A stretch of 64,000 nucleotides of DNA. It comes from Nocardia mangyaensis. Its GTDB lineage: Bacteria; Actinomycetota; Actinomycetes; Mycobacteriales; Mycobacteriaceae. The stretch lies in NCBI RefSeq assembly GCF_001886715.1, contig NZ_CP018082.1, forward strand, positions 3,286,001 to 3,350,000, written 5' to 3'. Numbering within the stretch: position 1 is the stretch's first letter; every line of letters starts with the position of its first letter. The position numbers were made by a program, and so were the translations under genes. The notes under the pieces were generated by a model. The model was not told the origin of the DNA. It made no database searches and saw nothing but the letters and a program-made list of their open reading frames with translations. This document shows positions 18,314 through 26,502 of the stretch, one piece after another.

Positions 18314-19546
18314 ATGGTGGAATCGGTGACGAGTCCGTTGGTAATCGACACGTCGGGGGAGGACATTCAGGGGGAGATCGTCCGGATCAGGGAGCAGGGT
18401 CGCGCCACACTGGTCGAGCTGCCAGGCGGGGTGCAGGCATGGTCGATCACCGATGCCGCGCTGCTCGAGAAATTGCTCGTCGACTCCCGGGTCTCCAAGG
18501 ACGCCGGACAGCACTGGCCCGCGTTCGTCGCGGGACAGATCCCGCCCGACTGGCCGCTGTATCTGTGGGTCGCGGCCCCGAACATGTTCACCGCCTACGG
18601 CGCCGACCATCGCAGGCTCCGCAAACTGGTGGCACCCGCGTTCACCGCCCGGCGTACCGAGGCGATGCGCGGACAGGTCGAGCGCATCACCAACGACCTG
18701 CTCGACGCGCTGGCCGCGACTCCGGCGGGTGAGATCGTCGATCTGCGTGAACGGTTCGCCTATCCGCTGCCGATCCAGGTGATCTCGGAACTGATGGGCG
18801 TGCCCGAATCGCTCGGCCCCGGCCTGCGTACCTGTGTCGACGGCATCTTCGACACCACGCTCACCCCGGAACAGTCCCAGGCCAACTACATGGAGATGTA
18901 CCGGATCCTCGGCGAACTGGTCGCCCTGCGTCGCGAACAGCCCGGCGACGACATGACCAGCCTGCTCATCTCGCACCGCGACGAGGACGAAGACACCCAG
19001 CTCACCGAGGAAGAATTGGTCGGCACCTTGCTGCTGGTCATCTCGGCGGGCCACGAGACCACCGTCAACCTGCTCGATCAGGCGATCACCGCGCTGCTCA
19101 CCCGGCCGGAGGTGCTGGCTCGCCTGCGCGACGGCTCGGTCAAGTGGCCCGAACTGGTCGAGGAGACCCTGCGATTCGAGTCGCCGGTCGCGCATCTGCC
19201 CTTGCGTTTCGCGGTGACCGACATCGAGATCGACGGTATCCGCATCGCCCAGGGCGAGGCGATCCTGGCCGGCTACGCCGGAGCGGGCCGCGACCCGCGG
19301 CGGCACGGCGCCACCGCCGACGAGTTCGACCCGACCCGGGACAACCAGTCGCACATGGCCTTCGGCTACGGCGCGCACCACTGCCTCGGCGCGCCCCTGG
19401 CCCGGCTCGAGGCGCTGGTCTCGCTGCCCGCGCTGTTCGAACGGTTCCCGGCGATGACCCTCGCCGCCCCGGTCTCCGAGCTCGGCACCGTGCCCAGCTT
19501 CATCTCCAACGGCCACCAGCACCTGCCGGTGCGTCTGGGCGAGTAA
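18314..19546 (+). CDS. Cytochrome P450
   Basis: 410 residues, soluble bacterial class I P450. All hallmarks are present: I-helix AGHETT with the oxygen-activating Thr, K-helix ExxR in EETLR, and the haem loop FGYGAHHCLGAPLAR with the Cys thiolate. It would hydroxylate a hydrophobic substrate using ferredoxin and ferredoxin reductase, neither of which is encoded nearby. It follows the assembly-line genes in the same direction after a 194-bp gap and could tailor their product. It converges on the conservon P450, with a terminator hairpin between. Confidence 0.92.
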   Translation: MVESVTSPLVIDTSGEDIQGEIVRIREQGRATLVELPGGVQAWSITDAALLEKLLVDSRVSKDAGQHWPAFVAGQIPPDWPLYLWVAAPNMFTAYGADHRRLRKLVAPAFTARRTEAMRGQVERITNDLLDALAATPAGEIVDLRERFAYPLPIQVISELMGVPESLGPGLRTCVDGIFDTTLTPEQSQANYMEMYRILGELVALRREQPGDDMTSLLISHRDEDEDTQLTEEELVGTLLLVISAGHETTVNLLDQAITALLTRPEVLARLRDGSVKWPELVEETLRFESPVAHLPLRFAVTDIEIDGIRIAQGEAILAGYAGAGRDPRRHGATADEFDPTRDNQSHMAFGYGAHHCLGAPLARLEALVSLPALFERFPAMTLAAPVSELGTVPSFISNGHQHLPVRLGE

Positions 19547-19553
19547 CTCGCGG

Positions 19554-19588
19554 CCTCGCTCGGCCGGATCGACTCCGGCCGAGCGAGG
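19554..19588. terminator. Bidirectional terminator hairpin between convergent P450 genes
   Basis: A perfect 15-bp inverted repeat (left arm 19554-19568 cctcgctcggccgga, loop of 5, right arm 19574-19588) sits between the two P450 stop codons. No T-run is present, as is common in GC-rich actinobacteria. Confidence 0.8.
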
Positions 19589-19594
19589 AGCGGC

Positions 19595-20851
19595 TCAGTA
19601 GGTCGGTATCGCCAGCGGGGTCGTCTTCGGGAACACCACCGGCAAGCCGGCCAGCGCCCGGTGGAACGGGCCGGGCCGCCAGACCAATTCGTGCTCCGGC
19701 ACCGCCAGTTCGAGTTCGGGCAGGGCGTCGAGGAGTTGGTCGATGGCTTCCTGTGCGATGAGGTAGGCGGGGGATTTCGCCGGGCAGCCGTGCGGGCCGG
19801 TGCTCCAGGCCAGATGCGCCCGATTGTCGAGGAAGTCGCCGGTCCCGATCGCGGGATCGTTGTTGCACGCCGCCATGCTGATCACGACCGGCTGATGAGC
19901 GGGCAGCCAGACGTCGTCGACGAGGATCGGCTGGCGCGGATAGGTCGTGCAGAAGTTCGCCATCGGCGGGTCGGTGTAGAGCACCTCGTCGAGGGCGTCG
20001 CGGGTGGACAGGCTGCCACCGAGCAGGCTGCCCGCGAAACGCTGATCGGTGAGCATCAGCCGGACCGTGTTGAGGACCAGATTGAGCATCGGCTCGATAC
20101 CGGCGCCGTACATGGTCAGCAGCTGGTTCATCAGCTCTTCGTCGTTGAGCCGCAACGGATGCTGCACCAGCCGGGTGGCGACGTCGTCGCCGGGCTGGGC
20201 TTGCTTGAGCCGGATCAGATCGTAGAGCGAGTCCTCGAGCAGCTGCGCGCCCTGCACCGCGGTCTCGCCGCCCTCGAACATCTGCGCCATACCGGTGGCG
20301 ACGCCGACGCCCAGGTCGTCGGGGACACCGAGCATCGCGTTGATCGTGGCGAAGATGACCGGAAAGGCGTATTGGCTCAGCAGATCCGCGCTGCCGTCGG
20401 CGCAGAAGCCGTTGATCACCGGCATCGCGATCTGCTCGACCGTGCGATGCAGTCGGTACAGGTCGACGCCGGCGAGACCGGCGACGGTGGCCTCACGGTA
20501 GCGGGCGTGCTCGGTGCCCGAGGTCCGAATGGCGTTGGGGCGGTAGCGCATCATCGGCTTGACCGGGCAGTCTTCGGGGATGTCGCGCTCCCACATCCGC
20601 GCGTCGGCGGGGAAGTGGTCGGGGTCGTTGAGGATCTGCACCGCGGTGCGGTAGCCGATCACCAGGGTGGCGGGCACCCCCGGCACCAGATCGACCGGAA
20701 CGAGCGAACCGAAACGATGCCGCATGGCGCGGTAGGCGCTTTGCGGGTCGGCGGCGAACTCTTCCGAGTACAACGGCACTCGATCCTGACCGCTGCGCGA
20801 ATCCGGGGTCACCGGGTATCGAGCGGGATCGAACGAGGTTTCGAGCGTCAC
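19595..20851 (-). CDS. Conservon-type cytochrome P450 with degenerate K-helix (CYP157-like)
   Basis: 418 residues from GTG, with AGAGGAGAA upstream. The haem loop is WSTGPHGCPAKSPA, with the Cys ligand. The I helix reads GAGIEPMLN, without the acidic/alcohol pair AGxET, and the K helix reads DEVLYTDPP, so the Arg of ExxR is Tyr. From established knowledge, conservon-linked CYP157 members of Streptomyces also lack a normal ExxR. Together with the adjacent roadblock and sensor-kinase-like genes, 28 bp away, this marks it as the P450 of a conservon. Its catalytic ability is uncertain. Confidence 0.85.
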   Translation of the reverse strand: MTLETSFDPARYPVTPDSRSGQDRVPLYSEEFAADPQSAYRAMRHRFGSLVPVDLVPGVPATLVIGYRTAVQILNDPDHFPADARMWERDIPEDCPVKPMMRYRPNAIRTSGTEHARYREATVAGLAGVDLYRLHRTVEQIAMPVINGFCADGSADLLSQYAFPVIFATINAMLGVPDDLGVGVATGMAQMFEGGETAVQGAQLLEDSLYDLIRLKQAQPGDDVATRLVQHPLRLNDEELMNQLLTMYGAGIEPMLNLVLNTVRLMLTDQRFAGSLLGGSLSTRDALDEVLYTDPPMANFCTTYPRQPILVDDVWLPAHQPVVISMAACNNDPAIGTGDFLDNRAHLAWSTGPHGCPAKSPAYLIAQEAIDQLLDALPELELAVPEHELVWRPGPFHRALAGLPVVFPKTTPLAIPTY

Positions 20852-20879
20852 TGCGTGTTCTCCTCTCGAGGCAACCGGG

Positions 20880-21293
20880 TCATCGCGGGTCCGCGGCGCG
20901 TGGCGTGGTGCCGAGCTCGCGGCCGACCCTGGCGGCCAGGTCGTTCATCCGGTGGGCGACGAGCGCGAGGTCGACCTCGCTGGTCGTCGCGACGCCGAGC
21001 AGCGTGCCCGCGCCGGCGGCGGTGATCAGGATCATGCCCTCGTCGTACTCGGTCATGGTCTGGCGGATCGGGTTTCCCGGTCCGCCGCAGAACTCACCGA
21101 GCGCCCGTCCGAGGGAACGCAAGCCCGACGCGGCGGCGGCGAAACGCTCGGCCTCGTCTCTGCTGATGGCGCTCGAATGCGCCACGCGTAGGCCGTCGTC
21201 GGATAACAGCACGGTGAAGCGGACCCCCGCCAGCTCCAGGTCGTCGAGCAGCCACGCGAGGCGATTGGTGCTGTCTGCGATCGGAGTGCTCAT
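20880..21293 (-). CDS. cvnB: Roadblock/LC7 protein (CvnB/MglB-like)
   Basis: 137 residues. N-terminal LAWLLDDLELAGVRFTVLLS and a central GMILITAAGAGTLLGVATT strand pattern fit the roadblock/LC7 fold, which binds small Ras-like GTPases of the MglA type. The start codon shares one base with the stop of the upstream sensor-kinase-like gene (TGATG). In standard conservons the next genes encode a DUF742 protein and a GTPase; here neither is present and the P450 follows directly. Confidence 0.85.
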   Translation of the reverse strand: MSTPIADSTNRLAWLLDDLELAGVRFTVLLSDDGLRVAHSSAISRDEAERFAAAASGLRSLGRALGEFCGGPGNPIRQTMTEYDEGMILITAAGAGTLLGVATTSEVDLALVAHRMNDLAARVGRELGTTPRAADPR

Positions 21294-22735
21294 CAGCTGT
21301 CCTGCCCTTTCGTCGAACGCTCGGCCGCGGCGCGACCGTGCCGGGATCCGCTGTGCCAGGCGGCGGCGAGTTCGGGGCGGCCGGGCGCGTCGGTGGTGTG
21401 TGCGCGTTCGTCGGCCGGGGCGATCTCGCGACGCCTGCGTTTGGGCAGGCCGCCGGTGGTTCGGTCCTCGGCGGGCTCGTCGCTCGCCGGTGCGGAGGGG
21501 GATGCCAGGACGGGTGCGGCGAGGGCGACCGCCGGACGCGGCGGCGTGACGGGCTCAGGGCTTTCGACCGGTTCGGCTTGCGGCGAAGCGGGTTCGGGCG
21601 CGGCGGCGTGCTTCGGCTCGGTCTCGCGTCGACGCACATCGGCGGCGTCGACGAGCAGCGCGGCGGGAATGAAGACCATCGCCCGGGTGCCGCCGTAGAT
21701 GTTGGGTCCGTCGACGTAGGCGGCGAAGCCGTACCGGCGCGCCAGCGCGGCGACACCGGGGAAGCCGACCTTCGGGGACGGGCCGAGGGCGTTGATGTCG
21801 ACGATGCGCTCGCCGGAGAGCACCTGGCGCGCCTCCTCCATCTGCTCCTGGCTCATCCGCACGCCCGCGTCGTCGATGATCAGGGTGACGCCGTGATGGC
21901 CCTGCTGGAAGGTGATGTCGACGAACGAGGACGGCGGCGAGTAGCGCAGTGCGTTGTCGAGCAGGGTGGCGACGGTGTGCACCAGCGGCTCGACCGCCCG
22001 GCTGACGACGACCTGATCGCAGTGCCCGGTGCGCACCCGCAGATAGTCACGCACGCGCCCGGTGGCACCGCCGACCACATCGCCCACGGTCTGCTGCGGC
22101 CAGCGCCTGCCGGGCAGGCCACCGGAGACGATGACGTAGGCCTGTGCCTGGCGGATCATCTGCTGGACCGTGTGGTCGATGCGGCTCAGGATCGCGTAGA
22201 CCTCGTCGTTGCGGTTCTCCCGCAGTGCGTTGCTGACCACCTGGCCGACATCGGCGCCGAGGCTGACCACCGTGGTGCCGAACGCGCGGACCGCGTTGCT
22301 GGTCGCCGCGCGGGCATCGGCGGACACCTGGGCGCGGGTGGCCTCCTGCGCGGCCGCCACCTGGGCGGTGGTGTGTTCCTCGGCGGCCTGCTCGATGGTG
22401 AGCGCGGTCTCGTGCTGTACCTGGCGCAGGTCCTCGGCGTGCGCGAGCGCGATCTGGGCGAGTTGGCGGGCGAAGGTCGAATCCTGCAGCTGGGCCGGGA
22501 CTTCGGCGGTGGCGTCGGGATCGCGGTGATCGCGGACCGCCTCGGTGATCCTGGGCAGGGTCGACTCGATGAGCCGGGTCATCGCTTCCTCGTGGCCGTG
22601 CAGTTCGCGCTCGGCCACCGCGAGCCGGGCGCGGATCTGGCGTTCGTTGCGCAGGGCGAGCAGCGCCACCGCGACCGCGCCGAGCAACACCAGCGTTGCG
22701 ATGCCGAACAAGAAGACCGCGATAGTCGGAGTCAT
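21293..22735 (-). CDS. cvnA: Membrane sensor histidine-kinase-like ATP-binding protein (CvnA-like)
   Basis: 480 residues from the ATG at 22735 (MTPTIAVFLFGIATLVLLG), preceded by AAAGGA. Longer upstream starts add Arg-rich sequence. One transmembrane helix (residues about 5-25) precedes a long coiled-coil/HAMP-like helical stretch with Ala/Glu-rich repeats. A HATPase_c domain follows, with N box LLDNALRYSPPS and G1-type IDDAGVRM. The C-terminal ~110 residues are Pro/Ala/Glu-rich and disordered, as in conservon CvnA proteins. No phospho-acceptor His box is evident. Probably nucleates a roadblock/GTPase-type signalling complex at the membrane. Confidence 0.85.
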   Translation of the reverse strand: MTPTIAVFLFGIATLVLLGAVAVALLALRNERQIRARLAVAERELHGHEEAMTRLIESTLPRITEAVRDHRDPDATAEVPAQLQDSTFARQLAQIALAHAEDLRQVQHETALTIEQAAEEHTTAQVAAAQEATRAQVSADARAATSNAVRAFGTTVVSLGADVGQVVSNALRENRNDEVYAILSRIDHTVQQMIRQAQAYVIVSGGLPGRRWPQQTVGDVVGGATGRVRDYLRVRTGHCDQVVVSRAVEPLVHTVATLLDNALRYSPPSSFVDITFQQGHHGVTLIIDDAGVRMSQEQMEEARQVLSGERIVDINALGPSPKVGFPGVAALARRYGFAAYVDGPNIYGGTRAMVFIPAALLVDAADVRRRETEPKHAAAPEPASPQAEPVESPEPVTPPRPAVALAAPVLASPSAPASDEPAEDRTTGGLPKRRRREIAPADERAHTTDAPGRPELAAAWHSGSRHGRAAAERSTKGQDS

Positions 22736-23238
22736 CGGTTCCTTTGTCGTCGTCACCGACCGAAGAGCCAAACCGTGGCCGGAACCTCGCCGGGCCCTCC
22801 GACGAGACTGTCGTCGCCGTGGATCGCACTGGGTTGTACAGCCCGCGGGACGATCTCGCTGTCCTGCGCCGACGGCGAATTCGCATACCCTAGCAGTGCT
22901 CTCATCGGAGCGCGGAATACGTTGCGGGGGGCGGTAATTCATTGACGTGACATTGGGTGTTCCCGGTCACACCGAGAGTCGCGGCGAGCTGGTCAGTGGC
23001 TGGGACGAGCCAGCCGGGATCGGCGTGGCGCCGGCCCCGCAGCGCTTCTCTCGGACCGTGCCGACCCGCATCCACCGGCGTACCCGGATCGAGTCAATAT
23101 GGGCTGTGTTGCAAGAGATGTCGAGCAGGCGCGAGCCTCTCTGTCGAACTGGTGCGCGCGAAGGGCGCCGAGGACGGTGATGGGTGTTCGCACAGTGCTT
23201 CTCGGGTCGCGGCGGCGATCGGGGGAGAATGGCCCACC
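22736..23238. other. 503-bp gene-poor interval
   Basis: It lies upstream of cvnA (minus) and the broken small membrane-protein gene (plus). It must hold the cvnA promoter. I see no convincing coding frame, hairpin terminator or repeat; open frames here lack codon bias and recognisable products. Confidence 0.5.
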
Positions 23239-23707
23239 ATGGATTGGACCAATGTGGCGGTTGCCGCGATCACGGTTGCCGGAACGCTCGGTGGCGGCAT
23301 CGTGACCCAGGTTTTCGCGATTCGTAGCAAGCGAATCGATGCGAAGACGCAGCGCGAGAATCGGGGTGCTGCGTGACAGCTATTCCCGTGCGCAGATGGT
23401 GGTGTCGGACCGAGCGCTCGATTTCGCGTCCGAGGTGAATCGGTGCCTCGACATCGGCCATCGCGCAGCGCTGGAGCTCGACGAGAACGACGCCGTGGCG
23501 GTGGCGGCGCTCTATCGCTTCGTGGACGACTCGCTGGGCTTCCGTGTCCGCCTTCTGCGTCGAGCGATCCGGGAGGATCTCGGGATCGAACCGGGGGTCG
23601 ATGCCGAACTCGACGACCGCCTCGTCTCGCTCAGGGGCATGCGCCATGACTACGTCGGGAGCGGCACGTCCGAGGTGGCCGCCCAACAGCTCGATCTTCT
23701 CGGCTGA
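23239..23707 (+). pseudogene. Small membrane-anchored protein broken by a frameshift
   Basis: From the ATG at 23239 the frame reads MDWTNVAVAAITVAGTLGGG, one membrane helix, then a charged stretch KRIDAKTQREN, and stops at 23376. The adjacent frame continues with VLRDSYSRAQMVVSDRALDF and a helical, Arg/Glu-rich domain to 23707. Single-TM proteins with a TQRE-type juxtamembrane segment leading into a LRDSY-type helix are common small actinobacterial proteins. The simplest reading is one ~155-residue gene with a single-base frameshift near 23360-23375. Function unknown. Confidence 0.6.
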
Positions 23708-23931
23708 GGTGGATGAGTGCTACCGGGGTCGTGGCGGCGGCGATCGGACCCGTGGCCGGGCGGCACAGTGTACGGTTGACAGTGGTCGAACATCCGGCTT
23801 CCTACCAATTCGTGTTCTGCCTTTGCCTGCCGATGCCCACCCCGGCGGTGCTGTGAACGACTACACGGCTTCCACCGTGGGCACGTCGCACTGTGTTGCG
23901 CTCTGCGCCGTCGATCGATCCGAGGTACTTG

Positions 23932-24105
23932 ATGTCCAGCGATCTCCAGCCCACTACCGCACCCCCGACCGAGCACGAAGAGGAAGCCACCAACGTGCGC
24001 TGGCCGGAGCCGAGCCCGCTGGAGTCCTGGTGGGTCGGCGTCATGGCGGCGCCGAAGATCGCCCGCCGATTCGGTCAGCGGGGGACTCCGCTGTCCGACA
24101 GCTGA
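23932..24105 (+). CDS. Small hypothetical protein
   Basis: 57 residues from the ATG at 23932 (MSSDLQPTTAPPTEHEEEA). An acidic, Pro/Thr-rich start is followed by WPEPSPLESWWVGVMAAPKI and a basic tail. I do not recognise it. There is no strong ribosome site. It ends 9 bp before the convergent PucR-type regulator. The Trp-rich core could be a short amphipathic helix. Confidence 0.4.
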   Translation: MSSDLQPTTAPPTEHEEEATNVRWPEPSPLESWWVGVMAAPKIARRFGQRGTPLSDS

Positions 24106-24114
24106 CCTTTCTGA

Positions 24115-25320
24115 TCAGCCCTCGGCATCCGGGCCTCGGGCGGCGAGGACCCTCCAGGCCTGCAGCGCCGCGCCGAGATCGCGGACCGCGGCGGGATCGG
24201 TCAGTGCGCGACCGGTGTGCTTTTCGATCTGGCGTAGCCGGTAGCGAACGGTGTTGGCGTGCAGGAAGAGGCGTTCACCGGCTGCGGCGGCGGAACCGTG
24301 TGCGGCGAACCAGGTTTCGAGTGTCTCCAGGAGCCGGACGCGTTCCTCGTGGGGGAGGGCGAGCAGGCCGGACAGGTGGATCTCGACCAGGTGCGCGGCC
24401 TCCACCGGCGCGGCCGCCACGACCATGCCCAGCGGATTGTCGTCGAAGCGCGCGACCCCGAACGCGCGGTCGCCGAGCCCGACCAGCGCCAGGCGGGCGA
24501 AGTGCAGGGCCTGCGGCGTTTCGGTGAGTGACGCGTAGGGCGGACTCACCCCGACCCTGGCCCGATGCGTGCGCAGGGCCGCCAGCGCCGCGGCCTCGTG
24601 TTCTCGCGGCAGCGCGAGAACACCGACCTGCTGATCGGGTTGGAGCCGCCACGCCGAGGTGATCCGGGCCTGCCCGAGCGTCGTCTCGATCCCGGGCAGC
24701 GCCTCCCGACCCGCCGCACTGACCTCGGCGGCCACCACCACATAGCGCCCACGCGGCGGCAGGCCGAGGATTCTGGTGGCCTCGCCCAGCGTCGCCGGAT
24801 CGGCGATGACACCGGTGAACAGTGCCTCCACCAGCACCGAGCGCTCGTGTTCGCGCTGCAACACCAGCTCCGAGCTCATCTCCCGGTACGCGGCGGCGAC
24901 GGCGACCGAGTACTCGCCCGCGAGTGCCCAGACCTCGGCGGCCAGGTCGACGAGTACAGCGTCGGTCACCGCCGGATGGCGTCTGGCCTCGGCGACCAGC
25001 TCCGACCACAGGAACTCGAATCCGATCCGGAAGGCGTGCAGGGTCTCGGCCAGCGGGACGCCTTGGCGGGCGCGCAGTCTGCCTGTCTCCTTCGGCGGCT
25101 CGGGATCCACCGGCTCGCTGGAGGTGAAGTGCCGCACCATCAGGGTGAGGTTGCGGGTGCACGAGGTCTGGACGGTGTCGAAGGGCACCTGGCTCTGATT
25201 GCGGTAGGTGTCGAGCTCGTCGAGGAAGCGCAGTGCCAGCCGCGATCCCAGATCGTCGATCCGCGCGAGCAGCGCGGCCGCGACATCATCGATCGGGCTC
25301 GCGGCAGGCGTTCTGGACAT
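24115..25320 (-). CDS. PucR/CdaR-type transcriptional regulator
   Basis: 401 residues. The C-terminal helix-turn-helix, LFLHANTVRYRLRQIEKHTG, is the PucR-family DNA-binding domain; the middle has the GGDEF-like/CdaR segment and the N-terminus is an all-helical sensory domain (LRARQGVPLAETLHAFRIGF). Such proteins usually act on neighbouring genes. It is divergent from a monoacylglycerol-lipase-like gene with two perfect palindromes in between, so it probably controls that gene and itself. The effector is unknown. Confidence 0.88.
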   Translation of the reverse strand: MSRTPAASPIDDVAAALLARIDDLGSRLALRFLDELDTYRNQSQVPFDTVQTSCTRNLTLMVRHFTSSEPVDPEPPKETGRLRARQGVPLAETLHAFRIGFEFLWSELVAEARRHPAVTDAVLVDLAAEVWALAGEYSVAVAAAYREMSSELVLQREHERSVLVEALFTGVIADPATLGEATRILGLPPRGRYVVVAAEVSAAGREALPGIETTLGQARITSAWRLQPDQQVGVLALPREHEAAALAALRTHRARVGVSPPYASLTETPQALHFARLALVGLGDRAFGVARFDDNPLGMVVAAAPVEAAHLVEIHLSGLLALPHEERVRLLETLETWFAAHGSAAAAGERLFLHANTVRYRLRQIEKHTGRALTDPAAVRDLGAALQAWRVLAARGPDAEG

Positions 25321-25344
25321 TTCCGCAGCCTACCGAGGGTGGCA

Positions 25345-25360
25345 TTGTTCCCGGGAACAA
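25345..25360. promoter_or_regulatory. Perfect 16-bp palindrome, putative operator
   Basis: TTGTTCCCGGGAACAA is fully self-complementary and lies 25 bp upstream of the PucR-type start codon and about 110 bp upstream of the hydrolase. A likely operator for the divergent pair; the binding protein is inferred. Confidence 0.55.
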
Positions 25361-25384
25361 CAGGTGCCCGGCTATTTGGTCTGG

Positions 25385-25400
25385 CGATCCCATGGGATCG
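25385..25400. promoter_or_regulatory. Second perfect 16-bp palindrome, putative operator
   Basis: CGATCCCATGGGATCG is fully self-complementary. Its centre is 40 bp from that of the first palindrome, close to four helical turns, though the half-site sequences differ. Confidence 0.45.
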
Positions 25401-25467
25401 GCGTCACATCGGTGCGACGATTCATCGAGTCGTATCCGCACTCGTTCGCACCCGCCAGGAGTCGTCC

Positions 25468-26307
25468 ATGTCCACCTTCATCAGCAGCGACGGCACGGTC
25501 ATCCACGTGCGCGAGTGGCTGCCCACCGAGAGCTCCGTGCGCGGTGTCGTCCAGATCGCGCACGGCATGGGCGAACACGGCGCGCGCTACGGCCACCTCG
25601 CCGAACGTCTGGCGGCCCTGGGCTACGCCGTCTACGCCGCCGACCACCGGGGGCACGGCCACAGCATGGCCGGTGCGCCCGGTGACCTCGGTGACAACGG
25701 GTGGAACCTGCTGGTCGAGGACATGGCCATGCTCACCACGATCCTGCGGGCGAGCCATCCCGGACTGCCCGTCGTGTTGTTCGGGCACAGCCTCGGTTCG
25801 TTCGCGGTGCAGCAGTACCTGCTCGACCACGACGAGCTGATCGACGCGGCGGTGCTGTGCGGGACCACGGCGGTCGACGAACTGTTCGTCCAGCTCGCTG
25901 CCGCCGACGGTGACCTGCTCGGCTTCTTCAACCGCGAATTCGCGCCGACCCGCACGCCCGCCGACTGGATCAGCCGTGACGAGGCCCAGGTCGACGCCTA
26001 CATCGCCCACCCCTGGTGCGGATTCGAGATCGATCCGGCCAATCTGGGCCTGCTCGCGAAGACCGCGGCCGAACGGCTCGCCGAGCCGCGCGGAATCCGC
26101 CCCGACCTGCCGCTGTACGTGATGGTCGGCGACCGCGACCCGCTCAACGACAAGCTCCGGCTCAGCGACCTGCAGGTCCAGCGCTACCGGGACGTCGGGC
26201 TGACCGACATCACCTACCGGGTCTACCCGGAAGCCCGGCACGAGATCCTCAACGAGCTCAACCGCGCGGAGGTCGAAGACGAGCTGATCGCCTGGATCAC
26301 ACGGTGA
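25468..26307 (+). CDS. Alpha/beta hydrolase, monoacylglycerol-lipase type
   Basis: 279 residues from the ATG at 25468, preceded by CAGGAG. It has HGMGEHGARYGHLAERL, DHRGHGHS and the nucleophile elbow FGHSLGSFAVQ, with a normal Ser; Asp is in MVGDRDPLN and His in ARHEILNE. This serine-hydrolase pattern is that of monoacylglycerol lipases and lysophospholipases. Divergent from the PucR-type regulator, which probably controls it. Confidence 0.9.
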   Translation: MSTFISSDGTVIHVREWLPTESSVRGVVQIAHGMGEHGARYGHLAERLAALGYAVYAADHRGHGHSMAGAPGDLGDNGWNLLVEDMAMLTTILRASHPGLPVVLFGHSLGSFAVQQYLLDHDELIDAAVLCGTTAVDELFVQLAAADGDLLGFFNREFAPTRTPADWISRDEAQVDAYIAHPWCGFEIDPANLGLLAKTAAERLAEPRGIRPDLPLYVMVGDRDPLNDKLRLSDLQVQRYRDVGLTDITYRVYPEARHEILNELNRAEVEDELIAWITR

Positions 26308-26502
26308 CCCGAGCAGCGGTCCGGTCGATCCGCCGTCCGCGCGGATGTTCTGGCCGGTGGTCCACCGGCTGACCGTCGCGGCGCGGATACCGAGCGGAAT
26401 CTGGCCGGTCGAACCGATCGACGCGCACGGATACTCGCCCACGGGTTCGGTTCGCGTGAGCCTCCCGTCGACTTCGTCGATGATCGGGACCAGTCGGCAC
26501 GA

